Assembly (NCBI GenBank): GCA_009731375.1
Contig: BJOX01000158.1
Location: 582,998-638,612, forward strand
Reading direction: 5' to 3'
DNA: 55,615 bases
Origin: Paulinella micropora
Lineage: Eukaryota; Cercozoa; Imbricatea; Euglyphida
Shown here one piece after another: positions 20,724 through 30,805 of this stretch (its first letter is position 1; the number at the start of each line of letters is the position of its first letter). The notes beneath the pieces were generated by a model. It ran no database searches and was not told the DNA's origin. It worked only from the letters and a program-made list of their open reading frames with translations. A program made the translations under genes and the position numbers.

Positions 20724-22815
20724 TCATTCTAGGACTTCAACACGCTCACCTGAGCCAGTGTCTTCGTCTTGACGTCCCCCCTCCGCAGCGGTATAAGCTT
20801 GCTGGGGGTAGTTGGAGCTGGAACTGGAGCTATAATTCCAGTATCCGTGTCCTCTGGGAGGGCGCGCTGGGGTCCGGCCTCCCCTTCCCCGATAGCCCCG
20901 ACCTCTTGGTGCCCATCCTCTTGGTGTCCCTCGGGACCCTCGTGACGCTCCTCTCGTCTCTCCTCCTCTAGTCGGCGCCGCTTGTCGGCCCGCTGCTTCT
21001 TTCTCCTCCTTTCTCTTCATCTTCTCAAGGAAGGAAATGATGGCCTCCCGGAACTCTCCGTCCGCGACCATATTTGCATTCCACCTCCTCTCCACCAACT
21101 CCTTCTTGTAAACTCTGTATAAGGCCTGCTCCTTTTTTGAGCCTTTGAGTTCTCTCAGGAAGATATTTCGCATCCTGTCATCGTCAGAGTCATGACTGTG
21201 TGGACAGGTGCCTACTCCATGCTTCGCCTCATTCTTACACGCCATATATGAAAAATAGCGGTAGCACGGCGTCGGCTCGTCTCTCCCCCTCTTTTGACCC
21301 GCCGACCGAGTTGTATGTGCTGCTTGAGCACCTCCAACCCCTTGTGTCGCGGCACTGGAGAATGACTCGGTGGCCGTGTCCAAGTCGGAACACGCTTCGA
21401 GCACCTCCCTATACAGGTCGCTCGGCTGAACAGCCGCTACGGCCCTCTCGTATATATTCGTTTCTAAAAAATCCGCCGTCTTCACCGCCGCGAAGGTCGG
21501 ACAGGACTGTATGATCCTTGCGAGCTTGCTCGGGTGTCGTGCACACAAAGCACTCAGGAAGTACAAAATGATAGACTTCCGGCTATAAAAGAGCCCGTAC
21601 TTGGCGCTGACCTCAGTGAGGATCGCTGCCAACCTCGCGCTAATGCCCAGCCCTTCGTTCACCTCTTGAAAAATCTCAAACCCAATCAAAGTACCAGTAC
21701 ACAGATGCTGATACCCATGAGTTTTAAAGTATTGCAAGAGGACGGCAACTGGCACCGTGCACTGCAGGTCTGAGGCTGCTCTCCTAGCCGACACCTCTAC
21801 CGCTCGCAACGCCTTGTATTCCACAACATCAAATCCTTGTGTGAGGATTGATGGGTCCAACAAGGTGGACAACGCCTCATACTCCTGTGTTTCGTCCGTT
21901 GGATGCTGCTTCATACAAGCATCAATTCTTCGGAGCTTGTCTCGAAGGTTCGCATCCGTGTCCTTCTGACTCGCTGTCTCTGCGAACAGCGTCAGAGCAG
22001 TGGCATCGGACTTGGTATATTTTTGGAAGGCGTTAATGATAGCCTGTCTGTCCTTCTTGTCATTATTGTTGACAATGACAGTGGTAGGCGCTGAGCTAGT
22101 CGTAGGGGCAGGAGGGGCTGTATGGGCTGACGGGACGTACCCAGGGGGAGACATAAAAGGCCCAGAGGAAGGTGCCTGTCTCGTAGCCGTCGCCTTAGCC
22201 AATGCAATCTTTGCCTCCAACTCCTTCTTTTCTTTCTCCTCTGCTCTTTCCCTGATATGCAGGTCTTGAGCATGATGAAAAAAAGACATGAGCTCGGCAG
22301 CCTTCCGAAGGAACAGAGCCTTCTCCGCCAACTCCTTCTCTCCCGCTTTATTGGTGAGGGCGGGTGCGGCCTTCTCAGCTTGGCTTCCGAAGGAACAGAG
22401 CCTTCTCCGCCAACTCCTTCTCTCCCGCTTTATTGGTGAGGGCGGGTGCGGCCGTTCCCTCCAAGATCGTATGATCCTTGGTGAAAGCCCACCTCTTCCA
22501 TGCGTCGTCCTTCTGCAAGGCCGCATGCAACTTCTTAATCTTCGTCCCCCCTCCAGCTTCGCCTTCTATTTCTTTCAGGGCCGGGTGAAGGTCCCTGCCA
22601 TAAATCGGGGTTTGTTGGAGTTTATTCAAGTCCACCAACTTGATCTCCATAAGTCTCAGGGGTATATCCATGACATTAATCTGTCCTCGGACGTTCCTGG
22701 ACTTAAACTCCCCTTCCCCTCTTTTGATTGATTCGATATCCTGACCAGGATCGAGCAACCTAGCCAGTGCTCTTGAATTCCATGGCAGGACAGTCTTGTT
22801 AGACTGGTACTCATA
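20724..22815 (-). CDS. gag: gag of gypsy 3 with CCCH finger and RGG tail
   Basis: Structural protein of gypsy 3. The C-terminal 600 residues are read from 22,526 down to the TGA at 20,724. A further N-terminal portion (22,527-22,815) is in another frame because of the 82-bp duplication at 22,302-22,465. Order: a Lys/Glu-rich helix, a Pro/Ala/Thr linker, a helical domain of about 230 residues, a finger C-x8-C-x10-C-x3-H (CYRYFSYMAC...CPHSH), a helical stretch, an Arg/Gly-rich region (RGG, RGSRG, RGRGYRGRGG) and a Ser/Tyr-rich end. The finger and RGG tail suggest RNA binding. The start lies in or beyond the gap. Confidence 0.82.
22302..22465. repeat. 82-bp tandem duplication within gypsy 3 gag
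   Basis: CTTCCGAAGGAACAGAGCC starts at 22,302 and again at 22,384, and about 75 of the 82 bases repeat. Because 82 is not a multiple of three it shifts the gag frame. Dropping one unit joins the two frames smoothly. It may be a real duplication or an assembly error near the gap. Confidence 0.85.
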
Positions 22816-23706
22816 NNNNNNNNNNNNNNNNNNNNNNNNNNNNNNNNNNNNNNNNNNNNNNNNNNNNNNNNNNNNNNNNNNNNNNNNNNNNNNNNNNNNN
22901 NNNNNNNNNNNNNNNNNNNNNNNNNNNNNNNNNNNNNNNNNNNNNNNNNNNNNNNNNNNNNNNNNNNNNNNNNNNNNNNNNNNNNNNNNNNNNNNNNNNN
23001 NNNNNNNNNNNNNNNNNNNNNNNNNNNNNNNNNNNNNNNNNNNNNNNNNNNNNNNNNNNNNNNNNNNNNNNNNNNNNNNNNNNNNNNNNNNNNNNNNNNN
23101 NNNNNNNNNNNNNNNNNNNNNNNNNNNNNNNNNNNNNNNNNNNNNNNNNNNNNNNNNNNNNNNNNNNNNNNNNNNNNNNNNNNNNNNNNNNNNNNNNNNN
23201 NNNNNNNNNNNNNNNNNNNNNNNNNNNNNNNNNNNNNNNNNNNNNNNNNNNNNNNNNNNNNNNNNNNNNNNNNNNNNNNNNNNNNNNNNNNNNNNNNNNN
23301 NNNNNNNNNNNNNNNNNNNNNNNNNNNNNNNNNNNNNNNNNNNNNNNNNNNNNNNNNNNNNNNNNNNNNNNNNNNNNNNNNNNNNNNNNNNNNNNNNNNN
23401 NNNNNNNNNNNNNNNNNNNNNNNNNNNNNNNNNNNNNNNNNNNNNNNNNNNNNNNNNNNNNNNNNNNNNNNNNNNNNNNNNNNNNNNNNNNNNNNNNNNN
23501 NNNNNNNNNNNNNNNNNNNNNNNNNNNNNNNNNNNNNNNNNNNNNNNNNNNNNNNNNNNNNNNNNNNNNNNNNNNNNNNNNNNNNNNNNNNNNNNNNNNN
23601 NNNNNNNNNNNNNNNNNNNNNNNNNNNNNNNNNNNNNNNNNNNNNNNNNNNNNNNNNNNNNNNNNNNNNNNNNNNNNNNNNNNNNNNNNNNNNNNNNNNN
23701 NNNNNN
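22816..23706. other. Assembly gap (891 N)
   Basis: Unknown sequence. It should contain the 5' end of gypsy 3, possibly its LTR. Frames drawn across it are meaningless. Confidence 0.99.
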
Positions 23707-24305
23707 GGTACTGGGACACCTACTCACAAACGCCTAGACGTATTGTTTTGCAAAAGAGCTTGTGTGGGGATGTGTTGGAGTATTTGTTGTTTGAGTCTGC
23801 CTACTCAATGGAGATAGGTCAGCCCAAATTTTCCTTCTGCCGTCAAAGGACAAGCCAGAAAGGAAATCAGCCGTGTGCTGGTGACTCCAATGTTAAAATC
23901 CCCGAAGATAGCTCGTTAAAAAGTCGGTAATACAACCAAACACAAATCCCCAAAGGAGAATGATGTCTCGTTATATTAGCTCAGTGAAACCGCACAAAAG
24001 AAAGCGGCAACAGACCAAGGTTAAAATGGCATTAGGTCAAATCCGGCCAAACGATATTGAAATAATGGGAAGAAACTAGGTGCACCTGACACCAAAAAAA
24101 GTGTATTTTTACCGGCTATCCGGGGGGTGATGCCTACAGACTAGATGCAAGTCTGAGTTTGGTACAGGGGAGATGTACTCAACAAAGTACATAAAATCCC
24201 AACCTGGAACGTGTGGCAGTAGCCACATCTTCCCCTTGTCCCACGCAGACAATCTGCACACAAAAGCAATCGTACACGTGATTATTTCGGACAGAAGATG
24301 CATAC
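23707..24305. other. Non-coding stretch between the gap and the 3' end of the interrupted gene
   Basis: No convincing coding sequence on either strand. It contains the 3' flank of the minus-strand gene that ends at 24,306 and perhaps the outer part of gypsy 3. I see no clear LTR boundary or terminal repeat. Confidence 0.4.
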
Positions 24306-24887
24306 CTACTCATTCGCCGCGGCCGCTTCTTCGTCCTCCTCTTCTTCGTCATCAGTCCAGACACGGTCCTGGGCCTTGTAGTATATCTTTTCTCCTGGAG
24401 GGAAAAAAGATGAGATTCTCGTATTCAAGCGCCCGTTGGTATCCCATTCCACAGGCTGGTTCGCATGGATGTAAGAAGTCACCCCTCGACGATAGGTCGC
24501 GATGTTGAACAACATGATTATTCGCGACTTCTTCCAAGCTTTAATGAGCTCTGGAATACTAACTCTGTCCACAACCAGCTTGTGGTTGGCTTCGGGACTT
24601 TTACTTCCATCCCAAGCCCGCGCCACTTCGGGTTTGGGGGTCACACCGCGGACTTGGAAATCTGTAGGAATTTCCTTTGAGACTCTCATTTCCATAACCT
24701 CCACCACAGCTTGGAACCACGGCACCTTGTATTTCCCTTTCCCGCTTCTGTATTTCTGCTCAGGCGCGGCCAGGACAACGCAATACAACGCTACCAGCCC
24801 ATCCTCCTTGTCCGGCGCCGTTGTGACGATTCCGTAGTACCTCAGGTGGTCGTTCTGCTGCACAGGGTCCACTTTCCACTCTCGGTC
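24306..24887 (-). CDS. Terminal exon of the interrupted gene
   Basis: About 193 residues from DREWKVDPVQQNDHLRYYG to an acidic, Ala-rich end (DDEEEEDEE...AAAANE) and stop. The acceptor TGCATAG at 24,888 and the donor CAG/GTCTGG at 24,938 define a 50-base intron and join in phase 0. The composition is that of a globular domain (VPWFQAVVEVMEMRVSKEI; IIMLFNIATYRRG). I recognise no family. Confidence 0.75.
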   Translation of the reverse strand, partial: DREWKVDPVQQNDHLRYYGIVTTAPDKEDGLVALYCVVLAAPEQKYRSGKGKYKVPWFQAVVEVMEMRVSKEIPTDFQVRGVTPKPEVARAWDGSKSPEANHKLVVDRVSIPELIKAWKKSRIIMLFNIATYRRGVTSYIHANQPVEWDTNGRLNTRISSFFPPGEKIYYKAQDRVWTDDEEEEDEEAAAANE

Positions 24888-24937
24888 CTATGCAGGGTCC
24901 AGGGGGGGCTCGGCATCCCACACCCGTGGTCCCAGAC

Positions 24938-25079
24938 CTGCTGCTGCCTCCAAAAAATTTTTGGGGCGACCGCGCCGCACTTGCAACAGAACTGGTCGTG
25001 GAGCTTCAGTTTATTTTCGCAGCTAGCCTTGGCACACGGAACAAGTCCTGTTCTATGAGAGGGCCGGGAAACTGCGCCA
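24938..25079 (-). CDS. Zinc-ribbon-like exon, downstream piece
   Basis: Encodes GAVSRPSHRTGLVPCAKASC and, ten residues on, FCCKCGAVAPK, a likely zinc ribbon (C-x4-C ... C-x2-C). It continues in frame from 30,702-30,805 once element B (25,080-30,701) and one CA are removed: the codons GAT GAA CAT GGC run across the insertion point. Confidence 0.82.
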
Positions 25080-25212
25080 GTGATGATCAATTCTAAGCTT
25101 AGTTATCGTTGACGATACCGTTCACGATCATAGTTGACGGGGATCGTTTACGGGGTGTTATCGTTAACGGAGCCGTGAACGATCATCGATCACGATAGCC
25201 GTTCACGATACG
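25080..25212 (+). repeat. Left TIR of element B
   Basis: Matches the reverse complement of 30,563-30,701 with few differences, chiefly a short indel near TTAGTTAT. It contains several copies of the near-palindromes ATCGTTAACGAT and CGTTCACGAT, plausible transposase-binding sites. Confidence 0.93.
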
Positions 25213-25505
25213 CTGTTGAATGACTAGTATTAATACATATCTATTATTACTGACAACGTTAACTCTTCGATAATTAATAGTATTAATAGTTAATACCCGG
25301 ACCGTCCGGTGTATGATTGGGAAACGTTCAGGACTTGATTTATTTAGTCGGTGAGAGCTGTTAATATTGATGATAAAAACAGACTCAGCTAAATAAAACT
25401 CACTACAGCAACAGCGGTTGACCGATTGCAGATCTCTGATAATTCTTTCAATGATTTGTCCGCCCATACTGTATGATGATTACATGCTAAAAGAGCATGG
25501 CGCAG

Positions 25506-27012
25506 CTATTGAGTCTCTGACAAAAAATACTTTGTGGATCCAGATGGTTTCGTAGGAGATTTCACGTGCGGCGCAAAGGATGCGACAGGAGAGCTCAATG
25601 CATGCCCGTGGGTAGGGCTCTCCTCCGCGCTTGCTTGATGAAGGTAAAGAACTCTGTCGCCAACAGATACCGGCACTGCTCGCGACGCGTGCCTTGGTTG
25701 ATCGCGAGCCTCCCAAAGTGACTGTTCCGACAAAAGAGTGTTACGGGAGCCTCTGTGTGGAGTGCGATACTGACCCTGATTCTCACACTGATAATGAAGG
25801 AAATCGTTCATCAAGTTCATCTTGGTGGCGTGGGCTTGCAGTTCCTTGTTGTCTGTCTCCATCCGTCTCATTTTCTTTCGATCCTCATTCAAGTCTGTCT
25901 GTAGCTCTTTCACTTGTGCATAAAGTTCGTCTTTGCTGGTTTGAAGTGTTTTGCTTTTTTTGCTCTTCCTGAAAATCCTTTTCAAGCTTTCCGTACTGCT
26001 GTTGCTTAGCTGCTATCTCGTTGTCTTTGTCATCCAGCTTGCGTTTTTGCTTGGCTTTGTCGTCAACTCTTTTTTCTTTTTCTTTCGCTATCTTTTGTTT
26101 TTCTTTCTCTACGTTCTTCTTTTCCGTCTCCAACTCAGTCTGCAGAGATGCCACATGCTGACTTGCCTCCTGCAGAGCACCTATCAAAAGAACCCACGCT
26201 GTGTGAGCATATGATGAAAACAAAGACCTTGAAAATTGGTTGCCAAAGCACGAGCGTTTGCCAGGTGAGACTGCAGATCGTTGTGCTCCTTTTGCGCAAA
26301 TACTGGTAATGCCAGGAGCTTTGGCATGCGCGATGGTGTTGCACCAGGACCAACATCAAAAGCCCACTTTCCCAGAGCTATATAGATCAAAAATAGGTTA
26401 TGTAAATCCATACCCCAACTGTCTAACAAATCTGAAATAAAATTTAATCAAGGTTACTGATGTTACCTTCCTGCAAGAGGTGGGTAACGAAAGCCAACTT
26501 GGGGAGGACCGTCCACTCCTTGGGGTATTCCTCTGGTGGGCCCTTCGGATGAGTCTGGGAGAGATGTGCATCGAGGAGTGCAACACCCAGATAGCTCGTT
26601 GGACACTTGTACATTATGATAACTTCAAAGTCGGATAGGGATGTAAACATTTTGTGTGTTGTTGAGCTTCATTAAATACTCCATGACAGCGACTATCCTA
26701 CCTGAAAAGAAAAAGATAATGACCCGCTGAGATTGACAATAGAGTTTAAAATATCAACTGAGAGAGTTGGCTCACCTGACAACGTAACTTTTTTTTTCTT
26801 GATGGTGTGAACGACTGTCACTGATATTGGTTTCTCAGCTGGCTTCAAAGGCATATTCTAAAGATATAAAACAGAAACGCAGCTGCGAATTATTTTGATT
26901 ATTATGGAAATTAACCTTACCCATCCTTTCCTTGTCATGTGAGTAACCAGCTGAGTGTGTGGCGATTTGGTTCTGGCTTCGTCATTATCAATGTAGAAAG
27001 AGAGATCACGAA
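25506..27012 (-). CDS. Element B minus-strand gene: coiled-coil protein
   Basis: Counterpart of element A's minus gene; function unknown. Exons in transcription order: 27,012-26,921 (VRDLSFYIDNDEARTK), 26,857-26,776 (NMPLKPAEKPISVTVV), 26,701-26,467, 26,431-26,228, 26,180-25,506 (stop). All introns are GT-AG and the phases join (NFQ/GALQEASQ across 26,228/26,180; LLQE/DLLDSWG across 26,467/26,431). The N-terminal half is globular. The last exon opens with a coiled coil (HVASLQTELETEKKNVEKEK; KDELYAQVKELQTDLNEDRK) and ends in a Ser/His/Pro-rich tail. Single-base shifts occur near 26,645 and in the T7 run at 25,955-25,961 (plus strand). The true start lies upstream of 27,012, close to the AAAAG microsatellite. 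Confidence 0.72.
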
Positions 27013-27063
27013 CTGAATAAACCTATTAATATTTAAAAGTCATGACATTCATAAATACAATTT

Positions 27064-27478
27064 CTCACTACATCCATACAAAAGAAAAAAAATTAAAAAG
27101 AAAAAAGAAAAAAGAAAAAAGAAAAAGAAAAAAGAAAAAAGAAAAAAGAAAAAAGAAAAAAGAAAAAAAAGCAAGCAAGAAGCAAGAAAAAGAAAAAAGA
27201 AAAGAAAAAGAAAAAAGAAAAGAAAAAGAAAAAAGAAAAGAAAAAGAAAAAAGAACAAAGAAAAAAGAAAAAAAAACAAACAAAGAAAAAAAAAGAAAAG
27301 ATAAAAAAGAAAAAGAAAAAAGAAAAGAAAAAAGAAAAGAAAAAGAAAAAGAAAAAAGAAAAAAGAAAAAGGAAAAAAGAAAAAAGAAAAAAGAAAAAAG
27401 ATAAAATAGAAAAGATAAAACAGAAAAAAGATTTAAAAAAAGAAAAAAGAAAAAAAAAGGAAAAAAGGAAAAAGAAAG
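27064..27478 (+). repeat. AAAAAG-type purine microsatellite in element B
   Basis: Nearly pure A/G, about 415 bases, between the two divergent genes. It mirrors the TTTTC tract inside element A. The Lys-rich frames here are repeat translations. Confidence 0.92.
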
Positions 27479-27565
27479 GTTTGTCGTGAAAGGCTATATT
27501 ACCGTGTTTACTTTTCCCTGGCGTATGGGCTTAAGTTGTGCAGTCGATGATGGTTTGCTTGGTGT

Positions 27566-27566
27566 A

Positions 27567-27602
<36 letters not shown>

Positions 27603-28009
27603 AATCAAAAAGTAAATAGCCTATCATTGTTAGAAACTCACCTACAGCGACCTTTTCTTTCCTTTTCTTTCTTTTCTTTTCTTTCTTTTCTTTCTATTCT
27701 TTCTTTTCTTTTCTTTTCTTTCTTTCTTTTCTTTCTTTCTTTTCTTCTTTCTTTTCTTTTCTTTTCTTTCTTTTCTTTCTTTCTTTTTTTAAGTTTTCTT
27801 TGATTCTTTCTTGTCTCGTTTTTCTTTCTTTCTCTTTTTTCTTTTTCTTTCTCTCTTCCTTTCTTGCTTTGTTTCTTTTTCTGTCTTTTTTCTGGGGTCT
27901 GTCCATCTCTCGCATTCTTTCTCACAATTACAGTATTATCAATTTTTACCAACAATCATTACTATATATAATGTCAAAATACGTACACTGGCCCATGCGC
28001 ACGAAAATT

Positions 28010-28054
<45 letters not shown>
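27566..28054 (+). repeat. Further simple repeats in element B: (AAAG)n, (TTTC)n, (GA)n
   Basis: AAAG at 27,566-27,604, TTTC/TTTTC at 27,650-27,893 and GA at 28,011-28,054. The purine tract at 27,064 and the pyrimidine tract at 27,650 are roughly inverted and could pair in single-stranded form. They lie in the putative promoter region between the divergent genes. Confidence 0.85.
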
Positions 28055-28058
<4 letters not shown>

Positions 28059-28134
28059 ACACACATACATACACACATAATATACTTAAATTGTAAACTA
28101 TTACTATTAATCTATATTTCTCTCTTGATCTGAC

Positions 28135-30190
28135 ATGAAGGTACTGCCAACTCTTTCACTGCCTAGCTGCGCGATATCCATTTTAGATTCCGTGCCTCCA
28201 TCCCATGTACAGCATCATTTCCTTCAACCAAGGCCTAACCATAAGCGAACACAAGCAGAGCATCAATCAGCTGTCCAAGTTAACTTAGCTACAGACGGCA
28301 AGCTCAAACAGCCTGAAAGCATCGACGGAGAGACAACCGAAGAAAGACAGCTCCAGCGAAAAAGGCAAAATCGACAAAAAGTGACCGTGTGCGAGACGTA
28401 AGTCATTTTGGCTCATGCTTCAATATTGAAGTTGATAATTAAGACAATTAGTAGCATAGCATATGCATGTTGTGTGTAGTTGCTTGCCATCTTGCCATGA
28501 TCGAGGCTACTGCTCACCGAAAACAAAGCCAACCGAGTTCGCATAAGTGTCCTGTTCAATGTGGAGAATGCAAAGGGTACCACCCTCAAAGAGGACAAAA
28601 ACACACATCCGTCTGCCCTATGGTAAGTTCCTTTTTCCACCTCTTCATGCTAAATTGTGTTATGCCCCGCATGTAGCGGAACCAGACAGCGACTGCAGCT
28701 TCTCTTGTGCCTCCAACTTCCGCTGGCGGTCAGTCAGTACTGTACTTTTTCTAAGAAGTTCAAGCATTAATATTGCTTGTAGTTAGTTAGTTTGTAAGAC
28801 AAAAGTCACTTTTCATATTATGCTCTGCCAGATATCGATGCCCTGGCGCTAACTCCTACGCCTGACGTTGGCCAAGACGAGGATCTTGCCAACTTCAGAA
28901 AGCTTTTTACTGTTGACTTGCTTTCAACGAAGGCGAAGGCCGCATGCACCGACTGCGACAGCGTATGCTCTCTACAGCTGGCATCATATCTGAAATTGTC
29001 GCCGAAGTTGCCTCGCCGACTGCTGGACAACTTGCACGCTTACCATGCGCTCATGGCAGCGAGAAGAACTTGTGATTGTGCTAGAGTATTGATGACCTTA
29101 TGGCTGCGAAAAAATGTTGCGAAGCCGACCGTTGCTCACCGGGAGGTATGGCTGAATGATTCATTTTGGGGGTTTTACAATTTCTCTTCGGCCGGGCCCA
29201 CAGCTTGACTCGCGTGCAACGGGCAGTGGAAAGACGCCATCTTGAATCTTGCATCCACCAGGGCCAAGCGAGCTTTTGCGAGCCATGGATACGCAGTTTT
29301 GGTGCATTGCACATCCTGGAGCTTACTGGCCACATTGTCTTCATTGCAGAACAGCAGATTCGACTTTGGCTGCATTTTCAAAACTCGAGAAGAAATCTGA
29401 CTCACTGAGCAAGAGCGAGCAGAAAGAATTCAAGAGATTGCACATTGTAGTCGAAAGATTCGAGCTCCGCACGCAAGTGCGACGGCTTCATGCTTCCTTG
29501 TTACACAAGCTACGCAAGCATCTCAGGGCTGGTAAATGTGTGCTTGTAATCGATTTTGCAAAATTCGCCATGGGAAACGAGAATAGAGCTATAGATTTAG
29601 TGTTTGTCGTGTTTTTTTGAACTCAAAAACTAACCAAGCCGAGTGGGAGTACATAGATGTAGTGTGCGATGGAAGTCAGGATGTAAAAAGCAATTTTGCG
29701 TACGTGCATGAGGCCTTTACTCAAGCGTTTGTGAGAATTAAGAAGATAGTACTGACGAATGGGAGCTCTGTTCTGAAAGAAGTAGATATCTTCTCAGACG
29801 GCGGACCGAAACCACTTCAAGCTTTCGCCTACCATCGCACTGTTCAGTAAGTTCCTTTTTCAAGCTGCAATCAAATTTTGAATCCTTGCAATCACTGAAC
29901 AGTGCGATGATACTATTGATTGCAGGCACTTGGAAGAAGATGCATGGCCTTACTAGGCTTTGGTGGTTTTTTTTGCTGCGTATCATGGAAGCTCTATCTG
30001 TGACAGTCACGCAGGCGTAGTTGTTCATGTTTTAAACGCTATGGCCTTCAATGAAGACAGGGCATGGCATAACGTGGACCAACTCATCGCTGCTATCAAA
30101 GAAAAATGTTCCCGTGTAACCCCAATCAAGCTTGAATCTGTGCCCGCCGCTTCGGACCTTTCGCTTTCATATGAGGTCAAAACACTCTAG
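28135..30190 (+). pseudogene. Element B plus-strand gene: putative transposase, damaged
   Basis: Counterpart of element A's plus gene. Approximate exons: 28,135-28,397 (donor GTAAGT); about 28,480-28,620 with a Cys/His cluster (KCPVQCGECKGYHPQRGQKH ... VC) and donor GTAAGT; about 28,833-29,145 (TDCDSVCSLQLASY; CDCARVLM); 29,350-29,846 with VLVIDFAKF and EVDIFSDGGPKPLQ; 29,925-30,190 with AAYHGSSICDSHAG. Some splice phases do not match as written. There is a one-base shift in a T7 run at 29,612 and an in-frame TAG about ten residues before AAYHG. The first core motif keeps the Asp that element A has as Asn. Probably inactive, though some breaks could be read errors. Confidence 0.68.
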
Positions 30191-30562
30191 GGAATTCGGA
30201 GCAAATACTTTTGTTATGAAGCAGTAGAAGCAGGCGTGGTGCTTATTTGTCCATATTACAGTAGTTCCGCAAGGTGGAGGCGTTTTCAATTTCTGTACGA
30301 GAAATCCTCGAAAAAAAGGCCCTGACTCTCTTTCTGTTTTTTGTGTTAGCTCTCCGGGACTCTGCTGTCTAATACATTCAAATCGTTTCTGACTTGGTAA
30401 TATCACTAATAGTATTACTACTTATTAAAATAATTGAGACTCTACTGAACCGTTCGTATAATTTATTATAAATGGTCAAAGTGATTAATAATTGCTGTTA
30501 ATAAATTACTATGAACTTGCATGATCAGTTTTTGTAGTGACTATTTCTATCGGGATTCAAAG
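30191..30562 (+). other. 3' non-coding region of element B's transposase gene
   Basis: AT-rich sequence without a credible coding frame, between the transposase stop and the right TIR. It contains GTGATTAATAATTGCTG at about 30,481, which also occurs near 48,164. Confidence 0.5.
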
Positions 30563-30701
30563 CCTATCGTGAACGGCTATCGTGATCGATGATCGTTCAC
30601 GGCTCCGTTAACGATACCACCCCGTGAACGATCCCCGTCAACTATGATCGTGAACGGTATCGTTAACGATAATTATAACTAAGCTTAGAATTAATCATCA
30701 C
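30563..30701 (-). repeat. Right TIR of element B
   Basis: Inverted copy of 25,080-25,212, ending ATCATCAC. The following CA (30,702-30,703) repeats the CA at 25,078-25,079, giving a 2-bp target duplication. Confidence 0.93.
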
Positions 30702-30805
30702 CATGTTCATCGCAGGGTCGCTTGGACTGACACCTAGCGCACCCCGGAACGTTCAACTGCCTCCAGCATTTGGGGGTGGGCAGGCACACATCCAGTAAAA
30801 AGGCA
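30702..30805 (-). CDS. Zinc-ribbon-like exon, middle piece between two transposons
   Basis: A 104-base island of the interrupted gene between element B and gypsy copy 2. It encodes FLLDVCLPTPKCWRQLNVPG, then CARCQSKRPCDEH. It joins downstream to GAVSRPSH (25,079) and upstream to KIRNGVP (41,850). The Cys pairs suggest a metal-binding fold. Confidence 0.82.

Larger units (their letters stand above)
18967..22815 (-). mobile_element. Gypsy 3: minus-strand Ty3/gypsy of a second subfamily, truncated at both ends
   Basis: Contains gag and the N-terminal part of pol. It is related to copies 1 and 2 (shared NDTMANINI protease motif and HPIPVPSRKQ linker motif) but clearly diverged. RT, RNase H and integrase are absent: the fragment ends at 18,967 in a head-on junction with gypsy copy 1. 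The 5' part runs into the 891-base gap, so no LTR can be seen. Confidence 0.85.
25080..30701. mobile_element. Element B: second two-gene DNA transposon, inserted in a zinc-ribbon exon
   Basis: Bounded by GTGATGATCAATTCTAAG at 25,080 and its inverted copy ending ATCATCAC at 30,701 (5,622 bases). The flanks are CA on both sides, and removal restores an open coding frame. TIRs are about 130 bp, made largely of reiterated CGTTNACGAT-type motifs. Contents mirror element A: a minus-strand coiled-coil gene (25,506-27,012) and a plus-strand putative transposase (28,135-30,190), transcribed away from a microsatellite-rich centre. The termini share no sequence with element A, so A and B are separate families of one architecture. 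The transposase is damaged, including an in-frame TAG before the HG-x-S-x-CDSHAG motif. Confidence 0.92.

Noticed and set aside
22375-23737. Frames of 300-450 residues spanning the large gap
   Set aside because: They consist mostly of N; only the gypsy 3 gag residues at 22,527-22,815 are real.
9796-30701. Assigning A and B to CACTA/EnSpm because of the short target duplication
   Set aside because: The ends are GACAGG and GTGATG, not CACTA/CACTG, the duplication is 2 bp, and no recognisable CACTA transposase motif is seen. It remains a possibility to be tested by profile search.
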